Counted from the first letter of the stretch, positions 7,932 to 16,164 are shown. The stretch: DNA of 28,750 nt from Candidatus Nanopelagicales bacterium (GCA_037045355.1 JBAOHO010000011.1:1-28750); one strand, 5' to 3'. Made by a program: numbers and translations. The notes: generated by a model from the sequence alone, not told the origin.

Positions 7932-8989
7932 GCCGGCAGCTTGGTCCAGGGCGGTTCTTCGGGCGGCGATACGGTTTCTACCAGGCTGGAGACCATGAAT
8001 CGGTACGCCTGTCTGTGACTCATCCGGCCCTTCGCCCACGTATGCGCCGCGAACCCCAGTTCACGCAGTTCATCCATATCCCTGGAGCCCAGGGCCAGTG
8101 TCGCCTCAACGGCACTGCGGACGTTGTTGTAGAAGAAGACCCCCTGGCAGTCGGAGGCCCAGTCCATCCCGGGATGTTCGGTGGTCACTTGGGCACGCCC
8201 CGCGATCATCGTGATCGCCATGCGGTCGCTGGTGTAGCTGCTGGTCCTCGGGTAGTGATCCCAGTTGGCCAGAAGCGCGCAACCTTGGACGAAGTCTGCC
8301 TGCTGCTCAAAAGCAAGGCGACCGTGTGACCATCCACGTGGCCAGCCCGGCCCGGCAAGTGCGAATTCGGAAACACGTCTTCTGAGCTGGCTGACGAGGC
8401 GAAAACGTTGCCAGGAACCCGGGAGCCCGCTGATGAGGGGTACCCGCATCAGATTGCTGCCGATTACCCCGACCCTCCCCGGTGTCGCCTGCTCGAATGA
8501 GAAGTGCCTCTCCGCCTCTGAGAAGAGCATGTGATCGTAGGTGTGCACTATCAGCCGGACGTCCCGTGCCCCGTTCGCCCTGAGCAGCGAGGCTTGCGGA
8601 TCTCCGCCCACGCTGAAGACGATGGTGCTGAGATCAAGCCAGGCAGCCATGGCACTGGTGATCGACTTGCCCCTCCCCCAGGGATCGCCCTCCCAGTACA
8701 GCACCGGTCGTCCGGCCACTGCGGAAGCGAGTGCATCCATGTCCCTGATGTTGTCCTTCAGCGACTGCACGAGGAGGATGTCGCACTTCGACGCTTGCAC
8801 ACCTTGGATTACCCGACGCTCCCGGACATCGCGTGGCTCGTGTGAGGCGGGGCCGCTGTTCAGGACGCAGTATCCGCCCAGTTCGCCCATGTCCACGAGT
8901 TCGGACAATGCGTGCGGGGCCCCGGGGCATGAATCTTCGGATGCGTGGTTGGTGACGAGCAGGATGCAGGGCCGTCGACTCACAGTCAC
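7925..8989 (-). CDS. CgeB-like GT-B glycosyltransferase (putative)
   Basis: The protein has 354 residues. It has an N-terminal Rossmann-like half (CILLVTNHASED, then CDILLVQSL and VLYWEGDPWG) and a C-terminal half with SYTSDRMAITMIAGRAQVTTEHPGMDW. That stretch resembles the donor-site region of CgeB-like spore-coat/teichoic glycosyltransferases, in which an active-site loop is followed by a sugar-nucleotide-binding segment. Exact specificity is unknown. The GTG at 8989 has GGGGA seven bases upstream; the GTG two codons later is an alternative. It lies 42 bases downstream of the fucosyltransferase on the same strand, so the two are probably co-transcribed. Its C-terminus ends against the IS-like remnant, so the natural 3' end may have been altered. 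Confidence 0.55.
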   Translation of the reverse strand: MTVSRRPCILLVTNHASEDSCPGAPHALSELVDMGELGGYCVLNSGPASHEPRDVRERRVIQGVQASKCDILLVQSLKDNIRDMDALASAVAGRPVLYWEGDPWGRGKSITSAMAAWLDLSTIVFSVGGDPQASLLRANGARDVRLIVHTYDHMLFSEAERHFSFEQATPGRVGVIGSNLMRVPLISGLPGSWQRFRLVSQLRRRVSEFALAGPGWPRGWSHGRLAFEQQADFVQGCALLANWDHYPRTSSYTSDRMAITMIAGRAQVTTEHPGMDWASDCQGVFFYNNVRSAVEATLALGSRDMDELRELGFAAHTWAKGRMSHRQAYRFMVSSLVETVSPPEEPPWTKLPAI

Positions 8990-9031
8990 GACGTTATCCC
9001 CGTGTGGTGCATGGCTGCCAGGATGAGGCAG

Positions 9032-9802
9032 CTAGCGGACCCGCATCCCTGGGAGCCTGTCCCACAAGGGTGACTTCGTGGTGGCAGGTGATAGGACGGG
9101 CATGCCTCCGAGGTAGCCGGCCCACCATGAGAATGTGCTCGGAGAAGCGACGAGCACTGCAGCTTGCGAGAGAGCGCTCAGGTCATCCTCGGGGGTGCCT
9201 CCCTCGATGAAGGCATCTGCGAAGGACCCAAGATTCTCCCGGCACCAGGGGACGTCATCGGAGTAGATCTGGACCGCGAGATTGGGAAACGCGGATCTGG
9301 CCGCAGCTGCTGCTCGCGCATACCAGGAGGGATCCAATGTCTGCCGGGAGAAGACGTAGTCGCCTCTTCTCACGTGGATGCGGATGACATCTTCGCCCGT
9401 CGCATACTCCACGTGGAACCATTCACGCAGCACTTCCCGCACTTCAGCGGCGTGCTCCTCGCTCTGCCAGTACCCCACCCACCACGCGGGCTGTGAGGCA
9501 TCCACCTGTTGGGCGTGCGCGTGCATATCCACCACGATCCTTCTCGGCCCGAGTGCCGAGCGCATGAGCCTCGCGGGGACGTCTACCCGGCCATTCACTG
9601 CGGGCCAGTGCCTTGAACCTCGAACTCGGCCCCGGTGAAAATGCATGCGCAAGGGACTAGGTCCGCACAGACCAACACTTCGGGTCTGCGACAGGTCGTA
9701 GCGGCACCGTTGGTCGGTATTGGCCGCCAGCCAAGTGGCGAACCCGAATTGGAAGAGTTGATTCCCCAGTCTTCCCATCAACGTGACCACGTGACTGTCC
9801 AT
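9032..9802 (-). CDS. GT11-family alpha-1,2-fucosyltransferase
   Basis: The protein has 256 residues with the diagnostic GT11 motifs. These are GRLGNQLFQF at 10-19, the HVRRGDYV GDP-fucose-binding motif at 143-150, and PSTFSWWAGYL at 221-231. Length is slightly short of the usual 280-300. GT11 enzymes transfer L-fucose from GDP-L-fucose in alpha-1,2 linkage. The donor would come from the gmd and fcl genes 2-3 kb away, which makes a complete fucose synthesis-and-use set. The ATG at 9802 has AAGGGG about five bases upstream. The open frame extends to 10489 without a stop, but that part is antisense to the next gene and has no homology signal. It is divergent from the methyltransferase at 9890. 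Confidence 0.85.
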   Translation of the reverse strand: MDSHVVTLMGRLGNQLFQFGFATWLAANTDQRCRYDLSQTRSVGLCGPSPLRMHFHRGRVRGSRHWPAVNGRVDVPARLMRSALGPRRIVVDMHAHAQQVDASQPAWWVGYWQSEEHAAEVREVLREWFHVEYATGEDVIRIHVRRGDYVFSRQTLDPSWYARAAAAARSAFPNLAVQIYSDDVPWCRENLGSFADAFIEGGTPEDDLSALSQAAVLVASPSTFSWWAGYLGGMPVLSPATTKSPLWDRLPGMRVR

Positions 9803-9877
9803 GGCACCCCTTCTGGCCGCATCGCCGGTCTGCGTCACGCCGTGCCGCGATTGTGCCCTGCGGTCGATCCGACACGT

Positions 9878-9883
9878 TAGTGT
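9878..9883 (+). promoter_or_regulatory. -10 element TAGTGT that favours a GTG start at 9890
   Basis: TAGTGT is followed by six bases and GTG at 9890. The ATG at 9887 is only three bases away, too close for RNA polymerase to include it. If the leaderless rule seen elsewhere in this window holds, translation starts at the GTG one codon later. Confidence 0.5.
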
Positions 9884-9889
9884 CTCATG

Positions 9890-10639
9890 GTGGGTGGTGC
9901 AGGCGGGAAGCCCGCGCTGTGCCAATGGACGAGCAGAGACGCGAAGGAGTTGCGAGTGGGTCTGTATTGGCCGGGCCTGCCCCCGTACGTACAGGAGTGG
10001 GCGCGCAGTACGCTCGGCTCCCACGCCGCGTTCATCGAAACCGGCACGTACACTGGGGCGACGGCCGCCTCGGTATCCCGCGATTTCGCATCCGTCCAGA
10101 CCATCGAACTGGACGCCAAGCTCGCCAGCAGCGCGCGCAAGTTTCTCGCTGATACACAGGTCGTCTGCCATACCGGTGATTCCCGGGAGATCCTTCCTTC
10201 GATCCTTCCGCCCGTGTCTGAGCCACTTTTTGTGTGGCTGGATGCGCACTACTCGGGCGGGGAGACGGCTGGTGCCGATGATCCGTGCCCACTCCTCGGC
10301 GAACTCGCCACCTTGATGGAGTTCCGGGGCGCAGACAACACAATCATCGCCATCGATGATGCGCGCTGTTTCCAGGGAGTAGACGGTTACCCCACGCTCG
10401 ATGAGATCAGCGCCCTGCTCCACGCACATGGCTGGAACTGGATTCTTGTCGACGACATTCTGGTGGCGACGAGTCCCGCTCTGGTTCAATCCTTCAAGAG
10501 CACTCGTGGGCAGTGGCGGATGCTGGAGGCAGGTGCGCTCTTTCCGATCTGGACTGGTGTCCTCCTCGCGGGGCGTGGACGACAGAAGGTCTACGGGCTC
10601 AAGCGGAGGCTAATCGGGCGATTCGGCAGTGCCAACTGA
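9890..10639 (+). CDS. Class I SAM-dependent methyltransferase-like protein
   Basis: The protein has about 249 residues. It has a glycine-rich SAM-binding loop (FIETGTYTGAT, about residues 48-58), an acidic strand-2 end (TIELD) and a strand-4 LFVWLDAHYSGG motif. The fold reads as a class I methyltransferase of the kind found beside polysaccharide glycosyltransferases. The acceptor is unknown, and methyl transfer itself is inferred from the fold. The start is either ATG 9887 or, more likely for a leaderless transcript, GTG 9890. The gene is divergent from the fucosyltransferase across an 84-87 base gap, and its 3' end overlaps the convergent FkbM gene by 30 bases. Confidence 0.65.
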   Translation: MGGAGGKPALCQWTSRDAKELRVGLYWPGLPPYVQEWARSTLGSHAAFIETGTYTGATAASVSRDFASVQTIELDAKLASSARKFLADTQVVCHTGDSREILPSILPPVSEPLFVWLDAHYSGGETAGADDPCPLLGELATLMEFRGADNTIIAIDDARCFQGVDGYPTLDEISALLHAHGWNWILVDDILVATSPALVQSFKSTRGQWRMLEAGALFPIWTGVLLAGRGRQKVYGLKRRLIGRFGSAN

Positions 10640-11305
10640 GTCTGGTCGGCCCCGCACGTCCCAGCGTTCCCACACGAAGTCGTACGACCATGTCAGGTCG
10701 TGGGATTCCGAGATGAGTCTTCGTCTGCGCTGCATCTGCTGTTCAGAGGCCTCGTGGAGACGGTGGAACTGGATGTAAAGGCGTGCGATCTGGGGCAAGG
10801 CATGTGCGCGGTGAAGGTCCTCGATGAGTTGGTACTCACCACCCTCGATATTCACTGCCATCAGATCGATGGTTGGTCCGATTTCCTGGCGTAGGTCCGC
10901 CCACGCTCGCAACCGGACCGTGATCTCGTCGCCCGTTGTCCATGCCCCTGTGGCGTCGGCGGAGAGTCGCAATTCGGTAGTCGACTCGCTGAGGCCAATG
11001 CCGCACTCGTGTACTCGAACTGAACTGCTCTCGCGGAACCTGCTGCGCAGAGCGTGGGCGAACTGCGGAACCGGTTCGAATACGTGGACGGTACAGCCGT
11101 ATCGGGTGACGATCTCGTCCGCGTAGTCGCCGAGATACCCACCTACTTCGACAACGACACTGCTGGTGTCCAGGGCCTGGCCTGCGAAGAGGAGTTCATT
11201 GTGACCGTCACGCAAGAATCGCTGGTGGGCGGTCAACGAGGCGTCAGGTCGGAGACGGTAGGCGCGCCGTAGCAGCGAGCGCTTGACCGTCCCCCGGAAA
11301 CTCAC
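10610..11305 (-). CDS. FkbM-family SAM-dependent methyltransferase
   Basis: The protein has 231 residues. Motif I reads VVEVGGYLGDY (about residues 50-60), followed by VHVFEPVP with the ribose-binding glutamate and by DLMAVNIEGGEYQLI, the FkbM hallmark. It probably O-methylates a sugar, perhaps fucose given its neighbours, but this is inference. It starts at GTG 11305, 36 bases downstream of the gmd stop on the same strand, so gmd and this gene probably form an operon. It overlaps the preceding plus-strand methyltransferase tail-to-tail by 30 bases. Sequence similarity to the FkbM protein at 1408-2226 is limited to the motifs. Confidence 0.8.
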   Translation of the reverse strand: MSFRGTVKRSLLRRAYRLRPDASLTAHQRFLRDGHNELLFAGQALDTSSVVVEVGGYLGDYADEIVTRYGCTVHVFEPVPQFAHALRSRFRESSSVRVHECGIGLSESTTELRLSADATGAWTTGDEITVRLRAWADLRQEIGPTIDLMAVNIEGGEYQLIEDLHRAHALPQIARLYIQFHRLHEASEQQMQRRRRLISESHDLTWSYDFVWERWDVRGRPDSVGTAESPD

Positions 11306-11341
11306 GGGCTGACCCCAGCCAAGGACGCGGTTTCAGCAGGC

Positions 11342-12355
11342 TCATCCACCGTGACCTGCCCCAGCGTCGCTTCTCCGTCCAGATGAGTCGTGTTCCATAT
11401 CGGCATCCACCATCAGCCGCGCCAATTCCGGCACCATGGTCTGAGCCTTCCACCCCAGACTGTCCTGCACCTTGCTCGGGTCGCCCACCAGTTCGTCGAC
11501 CTCCGTGGGCCGCAGGTACCGCTCGTCGAAGCGCACGAATTTCTCCCAGTCCAGACCCACGTGCCCGAACGCGAAGCCGAGGAAGTCCCGCACAGAGTAC
11601 GCGGTGCCCGTCGCCACCACGAAGTCGTCGGGTTCTTCTGCCTGCAGCATCAGCCACATCGCCTCGACGTACTCCTTCGCGTATCCCCAGTCCCGCCGTG
11701 CGTCGAGATTACCCAGGTACAGGTGCTGCTGCTCCCCTGCGGCGATCTTGGCGGCGGCCATAGAGATCTTCCGGCTGACGAACGTCTCACCGCGACGCGG
11801 TGACTCGTGGTTGAACAGGATGCCGTTGACCGCGAACATGCCGTAAGCCTCGCGGTAGTTGCGGGCGGTCCAGTACGAGTAGACCTTCGCCGCGGCATAG
11901 GGGCTGCGGGGCTGTAGCGGGCTCGACTCGGACTGTGGCGGCGGTGTGCTGCCGAACATCTCCGAACTCGACGCCTGGTAGAACCTCGCCGGCACCTGCG
12001 CGGCACGGATCGCTTCCAGGATTCGGGTGGTACCCAGCCCCGTGACATCACCTGTGTACTCGGGCTCGTCGAACGACACCCGCACGTGTGACTGCGCCGC
12101 CAGGTGGTACACCTCATCCGGCGCCACCTTCTCCAGCAGGGTGGTCAGGCGTGACGAGTCGGTGAGGTCTCCGTAGTGCAGGAAGAGCCGGGCTTGCGTG
12201 TCGTGTGGATCCTGGTACAGATGGTCGATGCGATGGGTGTTGAACGTCGACGCGCGTCGGATCAAACCGTGGACGGTGTACCCCTTGTCCAGGAGTAACT
12301 CGGCCAGGTAGGAGCCATCCTGCCCGGTGATGCCAGTGATGAAAGCCGTCTTCAT
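11342..12355 (-). CDS. gmd: GDP-mannose 4,6-dehydratase
   Basis: The protein has 337 residues and belongs to the extended short-chain dehydrogenase family. It has the NADP-binding TGITGQDGSYL (G8, G11, G14), SSSEMFG with the catalytic Ser/Glu region at 129-135, and the catalytic pair Y153/K157 (YAAAK). It converts GDP-D-mannose to GDP-4-keto-6-deoxy-D-mannose, the first step to GDP-L-fucose. I start it at ATG 12355, where MKTAFITGITGQDG begins; the frame is open further upstream, but that part overlaps the divergent fcl gene. The two genes start 24 bases apart in opposite directions. No indels are visible. Confidence 0.95.
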   Translation of the reverse strand: MKTAFITGITGQDGSYLAELLLDKGYTVHGLIRRASTFNTHRIDHLYQDPHDTQARLFLHYGDLTDSSRLTTLLEKVAPDEVYHLAAQSHVRVSFDEPEYTGDVTGLGTTRILEAIRAAQVPARFYQASSSEMFGSTPPPQSESSPLQPRSPYAAAKVYSYWTARNYREAYGMFAVNGILFNHESPRRGETFVSRKISMAAAKIAAGEQQHLYLGNLDARRDWGYAKEYVEAMWLMLQAEEPDDFVVATGTAYSVRDFLGFAFGHVGLDWEKFVRFDERYLRPTEVDELVGDPSKVQDSLGWKAQTMVPELARLMVDADMEHDSSGRRSDAGAGHGG

Positions 12356-12363
12356 TGCGGTCA

Positions 12364-12373
12364 ACGCTATCGT
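12364..12373. promoter_or_regulatory. Back-to-back overlapping -10 elements between gmd and fcl
   Basis: On the plus strand TATCGT (12368-12373) lies six bases before the fcl GTG at 12380, the exact leaderless spacing. On the minus strand TAGCGT (12369-12364) lies eight bases before the gmd ATG at 12355. The two hexamers share two base pairs, so only one direction can be opened at a time from this site. Confidence 0.5.
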
Positions 12374-12379
12374 CAGAAC

Positions 12380-13316
12380 GTGCTCAGTGACTCCCTCGTC
12401 TACGTCGCAGGCCATCGTGGCCTCGTGGGTTCCGCAGTGTCTCGGGTGCTGCAGGAGCGCGGGATCGACACGGTAGGCTGGTCCTCGGCCGACCTCGACC
12501 TACGGGATCGCGATGCCACGTTCGACGCGGTACTCTCGGCAGGCCCGCGCGTCATTGTCATGGCAGCCGCCCGGGTGGGCGGAATCATGGCGAACGCCAC
12601 CTACCCTGTGGACTTCCTCAACGACAACCTGCGAATTCAGACGAACCTGTTCGAGGCGGCCCATGCTGCCGACGTTGAGCGGGTGGTGTTCTTGGGCTCG
12701 AGCTGTATCTACCCGAAACTCGCACCGCAGCCGATCCCGGAATCGGCCTTGCTGACCGGCCCACTTGAGCCGACGAACCAGGCCTACGCCATTGCGAAGA
12801 TCGCCGGCATTGAAGCGATTAGGTCATACCGCGCCCAATATGGAAGGCGCTGGATCTCGGCAATGCCCACCAACCTGTACGGTCCGGGGGACAACTTCGA
12901 TCTCACCTCCAGCCACGTGCTGCCGGCGATGATCCGCAAGTTCCACGAGGCCGACGATGTGGTGATCGCTGTGGGGCACCGGTTCTCCCCGTCGCGAGTT
13001 CTTGCACTGCGATGACGCGGCCTCAGCGATCCTGCACCTGGTCGAGCATTACGACGGCGACGATCATGTCAACGTGGGCACTGGTGAAGACATCAGCATC
13101 CGTGATCTGGCCGTACTGGTCGCGGAGGTGGTCGGCTTCGACGGCCGCATCGAGTGGGACATGAGCAAGCCAGACGGGACACCGCGCAAGTTGCTCGACG
13201 TGTCCCGGCTCACGGGTCTCGGGTGGGCGCCCTCGATCAGCCTGCGGGAAGGGATCGCCAGGACCTACGAGTGGTTCACAGCCTCCCGTCAGACTCAGCC
13301 CCCAGCATCCTCTTGA
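12380..13316 (+). CDS. fcl: GDP-L-fucose synthase, frameshifted near 12969
   Basis: This is the NADPH-dependent epimerase/reductase that converts GDP-4-keto-6-deoxymannose to GDP-L-fucose. The first part (12380 to about 12970) has GHRGLVGSA (G11, G14, G17), GSSCIYP with the catalytic Ser/Cys, and Y136/K140 (YAIAK). The second frame (about 12972-13316) continues with WGTGSPRREFLH, then NVGTGEDISIR. Dropping one C near 12969 restores VIVWGTG, so a single-base insertion explains the break. The joined length of about 311 residues is normal. The start is a GTG six bases after a -10 hexamer. The 3' end overlaps the convergent dehydrogenase remnant by 41 bases. Activity depends on whether the indel is real. 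Confidence 0.85.
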
Positions 13317-14085
13317 CGTCGTAGATGACACCCGCGGCACCCACGAGCTCCCGCAGCGCCGGGCCGACCCCGGCAGACTGATCGTGCGCCACCGCCAGTA
13401 GCGCGGCGGAGTACTCGCGGTCCCACGCCGAATCGAGATCTACGAGGTCCGCTCCGAGGTCCTTGGCCTGCTCGGGGGTCACCCACGGGTCTGCCACCTC
13501 CACGACCGCGCCATACTCGCGCAGCCGTTCGATCACATCCACCACCCGCGTGTTCTTGGTGTCGGGGCAGTTCTCCTTGAACGTCGGGCCCAGGACGAGG
13601 ACCCGTGCCCCGCCGACCGCAAGTCCCTTGCGCGTCATCAGGAGCACCAACTGATCGGCCACGTAGGCGCCCATGGCGTCGTGGATGCGCCTGCCCGCCA
13701 GGATCACCTCGGGGTGGTACCCGACCTCCAGCGCCTTGTGCGTCAGGTAGTACGGGTCAACGCCGATGCAGTGGCCCCCGACAAGGCCGGGGCGGAACGG
13801 CAAGAAGTTCCACTTCGTCCCCGCGGCGTCGAGGACCTCAGTGGTGTCGAGGCGAGTTCGTGGAAGAGGATCGCAAGTTCGTTGACCAGGAGGATGTTCA
13901 CGTCCCGTTGGGTTCGTGGACGAACTGCAGGACCACCTTGAGGGGCAGGTCTGGGCGGTTACAGGCGCACCGGCGCCGAGGGCGGCGGAGGTACTCGGGC
14001 TGCAATCGGAGCCCGGCCCGCGGATGATCTGACCTGGAACGGCCCGCTGGGCACAACGTGTATCGCCAGCCAGCACATCTTCCAC
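13276..14085 (-). pseudogene. 5'-truncated UDP-sugar 6-dehydrogenase (UDP-GlcNAc/ManNAc dehydrogenase type)
   Basis: From 13851 down to 13276 one frame reads LDTTEVLDAAGTKWNF, then GGHCIGVDPYYLTHKA with the catalytic Cys, and then the C-terminal UDP-binding domain (GPTFKENCPDTKN). Just upstream, in a different frame, DVNILLVNELAILFHELA (13904 to about 13853) is the usual central helix, and one missing base joins the two. Further upstream similarity decays (GDTR, IIRGPGSD) and stops near 14080. The NAD-binding Rossmann domain of about 170 residues is absent, because the next gene's promoter occupies that space. The enzyme would have made a uronic-acid sugar nucleotide. As it stands it cannot bind NAD, so I call it a remnant, unless a bad assembly junction lies near 14.1 kb. 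Confidence 0.75.
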
Positions 14086-14124
14086 CGGCGGGACTGAAGC
14101 GCCCGGCCGTTACCACCAGGCGGG

Positions 14125-14130
14125 TACGGT
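14125..14130 (+). promoter_or_regulatory. Candidate -10 element TACGGT before the WecG/TagA gene
   Basis: TACGGT ends ten bases before the ATG at 14141, slightly further than the 6-7 bases seen elsewhere. It also overlaps a possible GTG start at 14129, which makes that GTG unlikely. Confidence 0.35.
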
Positions 14131-14140
14131 GGAGCGTGCG

Positions 14141-14908
14141 ATGGCTGGAACGGGTGTGAGGGTCTTTGGGATCGGTGCTATCCCGTTCGCTGCGCTGCCC
14201 TTCGACGAGGCTGTGGGCGAGGTCATGCGCCGCGCCGAGGCGGGTGAGCCGACGGCCGTCCACTTCGCGAACGCCTACACGATCGCCCTCGCCGACTCCG
14301 ATCCTGAGTACGCGGCGCTGTTCGTGGCACCGAATGCGCTCAACCTCACCGATGGTGTTCCGGTCGCTTGGGTGGGCCGGAGGGCATACGGCCGTTCCAG
14401 CGACCAGTGGCCGCGGGTCTACGGACCAGATGTGATGCAGGCCGTCCTCGTCCGAGAAACGGGTCTGCGGCACTACCTGCTGGGCGGGGATGAGCCGACC
14501 TTAGTTGCTCTTCAGGAGGCGATCGCCAGGCGCTTTCCAATGGCGCAGATCGTGGGCGCGGAGTCACCTCTCTTCCGGCCACTTAGCGACGCGGAGCGGC
14601 ACCAGCAGGACCTGCGCATCCGGGAATCCGGTGCCCAGGTCGTGTGGGTCGGGCTAGGCACTCCGAAGCAGGATTGGGAAGTCGCTAGGTTGGCCGCCGA
14701 ACTGCCCGTCGTGGCGTTGGCCGTGGGTGCGGCTTTCGACTTCCTGGCAGGTACTAAGTCCCAGGCTCCGGTATGGATGCAACGCACGGGTACCGAGTGG
14801 TGCTACCGACTGGCCAGCGAGCCTCGGCGACTCGCGAAACGATACCTCTGGGGCAACCCAAGGTTCCTCCGGGCAGCTGCACGCAACCCGGGGTGGAGGC
14901 GGCGATGA
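14141..14908 (+). CDS. WecG/TagA/CpsF-family glycosyltransferase (GT26)
   Basis: The protein has 255 residues. It shows the family's N-terminal TDG motif with the catalytic-type Asp (NLTDGVPVAW, T70-D71-G72), GLGTPKQDWE at 171-180, and the C-terminal VGAAFDFLAGTKSQAP followed by TEWCYRLASEPRRL. Members transfer GlcNAc, ManNAc or ManNAcA-type sugars to undecaprenyl-diphosphate-linked acceptors at the membrane surface. It would act early in assembly of the repeat unit or of a linkage unit. The in-frame GTG at 14129 is less likely because it lies inside the -10-like hexamer. Its stop overlaps the next start as ATGA (14905-14908). Proximity to the dehydrogenase remnant suggests that a uronic-acid pathway once existed here. 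Confidence 0.85.
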   Translation: MAGTGVRVFGIGAIPFAALPFDEAVGEVMRRAEAGEPTAVHFANAYTIALADSDPEYAALFVAPNALNLTDGVPVAWVGRRAYGRSSDQWPRVYGPDVMQAVLVRETGLRHYLLGGDEPTLVALQEAIARRFPMAQIVGAESPLFRPLSDAERHQQDLRIRESGAQVVWVGLGTPKQDWEVARLAAELPVVALAVGAAFDFLAGTKSQAPVWMQRTGTEWCYRLASEPRRLAKRYLWGNPRFLRAAARNPGWRRR

Positions 14909-16164
14909 TCGACGCCCCGCCCACGCCGGTGCCGACTCGCCCCGCTGATTCTGGAACCTACGGCTGGCTCAAGTACTTCGGCGTGGGCTACGTGCTGCTC
15001 GCGCTGTTCGTGACCTTCAACCTGGTCTTGGTGGCGTGGGGGTCGCCCGCAACAGGAATCGCGTCTTGGACGCGGGTCGAGGGGACGCTCCCTGGGACTG
15101 GTGGTCTCGCGGTCCTTGCGTGGGTCGGTCTAGTCGTCGTCGCCCTAGGCGTCGTGCGGGGCGGGGTCACTCGGCAGCAGTGGGCTCTCATCGCGGCGGT
15201 GGGCACCTGGATAGGCGCGACTGCTCTGTCGATGGCCCTGCACGGGGCGATGAGAGATGTGCGGTTCTGGTACGTGGCGGCGTCGAGCGTGGCCGTGGCG
15301 GTGGCTGGAGCGCTTATCCCCTTCGAAACGCTGAAGCGACTCATGCTCGGACTTAGCTGGTTCTTCGGGTGGGGCAGTGTCCTAGTGGGTCTCAGCGATC
15401 TGGCCTTCGGATGGCCGACGGTGCTGATCGAAGACAGCCCCCGCTACGGCCGCTGGCTGTCGATGGTGGGCTTGTCCGTAGGGGAGGTGGCAAGCCTCAA
15501 CGGTGTCACTCCTGGCCGCGTCTACGTGGGGCTGACCTGTGCGATTCTGCTGGTCTTCGCCGTTCGGGCAGCACCTGGGCGCTGGACGTGGATCATGGCG
15601 GCGGGCCTGCTCGCGGCGATCCTGTGGAGCTTCAGCCGGACAGGTGTTGTGGCGACGACCGTCGGGCTACTCGCGGCGCTGGTCCCGGTAGAGCGCTGGC
15701 CTAAGTCCTTCCGTTGGACACTGGCGGCCCTTCTGGCGGTGATCCTCCTGCCTCTTGCCTTGTCCGCTTGGCTGCGGTCCACACCGATCACCGACGGCAC
15801 CACCACGTGGCGCTTCGACCTCTGGCAGGACTACCTCGGGAATACCCAGGTGTGGACCCCTTTCGGTATCGGCCCCAAGCCGTCGTCGCTGGAGTACGCC
15901 GACCACGCCCACCAGCAGTTCCTCGAGGCACTGGCTGTCGGCGGGTGGCTGGGGCTCGCAGGCTGTGTGGCCTTCGTCGTGCTGGCTGCATGGGTCGCGG
16001 TCCGCGTTGCGGGCCTCGACAACCGCGCCACCCTAGGGGTGCTGTTCGTGATGGGCGCGATCTTCCAGGTCGACGTGGTGACATACAGCGCCACGTACAC
16101 CGCGCTTAACAACGCCTTCATCCTGATCGTGGCTGTGATGGTCATCGGCGGCAGGGTCTGGTGA
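14905..16164 (+). CDS. Second O-antigen ligase/polymerase-like membrane protein
   Basis: The protein has 419 residues with about ten to twelve membrane segments. A periplasmic-side loop holds GRVYVG and later SFSRTG (the Arg-containing SRTG block common in this superfamily), and a second loop contains ADHAHQQFLEALAVGGWLGL with the conserved His-Ala-His...G pattern near the C-terminus. Family members polymerise or ligate lipid-linked glycans. The ATG at 14905 has GGAGG upstream and overlaps the WecG stop, so the two are translated together. With the protein at 99-1436 this makes two such enzymes; one may polymerise and the other ligate. Its stop overlaps the GTG of the phosphoribosyltransferase gene. 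Confidence 0.75.
   Translation: MIDAPPTPVPTRPADSGTYGWLKYFGVGYVLLALFVTFNLVLVAWGSPATGIASWTRVEGTLPGTGGLAVLAWVGLVVVALGVVRGGVTRQQWALIAAVGTWIGATALSMALHGAMRDVRFWYVAASSVAVAVAGALIPFETLKRLMLGLSWFFGWGSVLVGLSDLAFGWPTVLIEDSPRYGRWLSMVGLSVGEVASLNGVTPGRVYVGLTCAILLVFAVRAAPGRWTWIMAAGLLAAILWSFSRTGVVATTVGLLAALVPVERWPKSFRWTLAALLAVILLPLALSAWLRSTPITDGTTTWRFDLWQDYLGNTQVWTPFGIGPKPSSLEYADHAHQQFLEALAVGGWLGLAGCVAFVVLAAWVAVRVAGLDNRATLGVLFVMGAIFQVDVVTYSATYTALNNAFILIVAVMVIGGRVW

Noticed and set aside
9803..10489. N-terminal extension of the fucosyltransferase frame
   Set aside because: It is antisense to the methyltransferase gene, contains no family motif, and the GT11 protein begins normally at 9802 with a ribosome binding site.
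7653..16164. Genomic island with integrase and attachment sites
   Set aside because: The locus looks mosaic, but apart from a short IS-like remnant there is no integrase, tRNA end or flanking direct repeat in the window.
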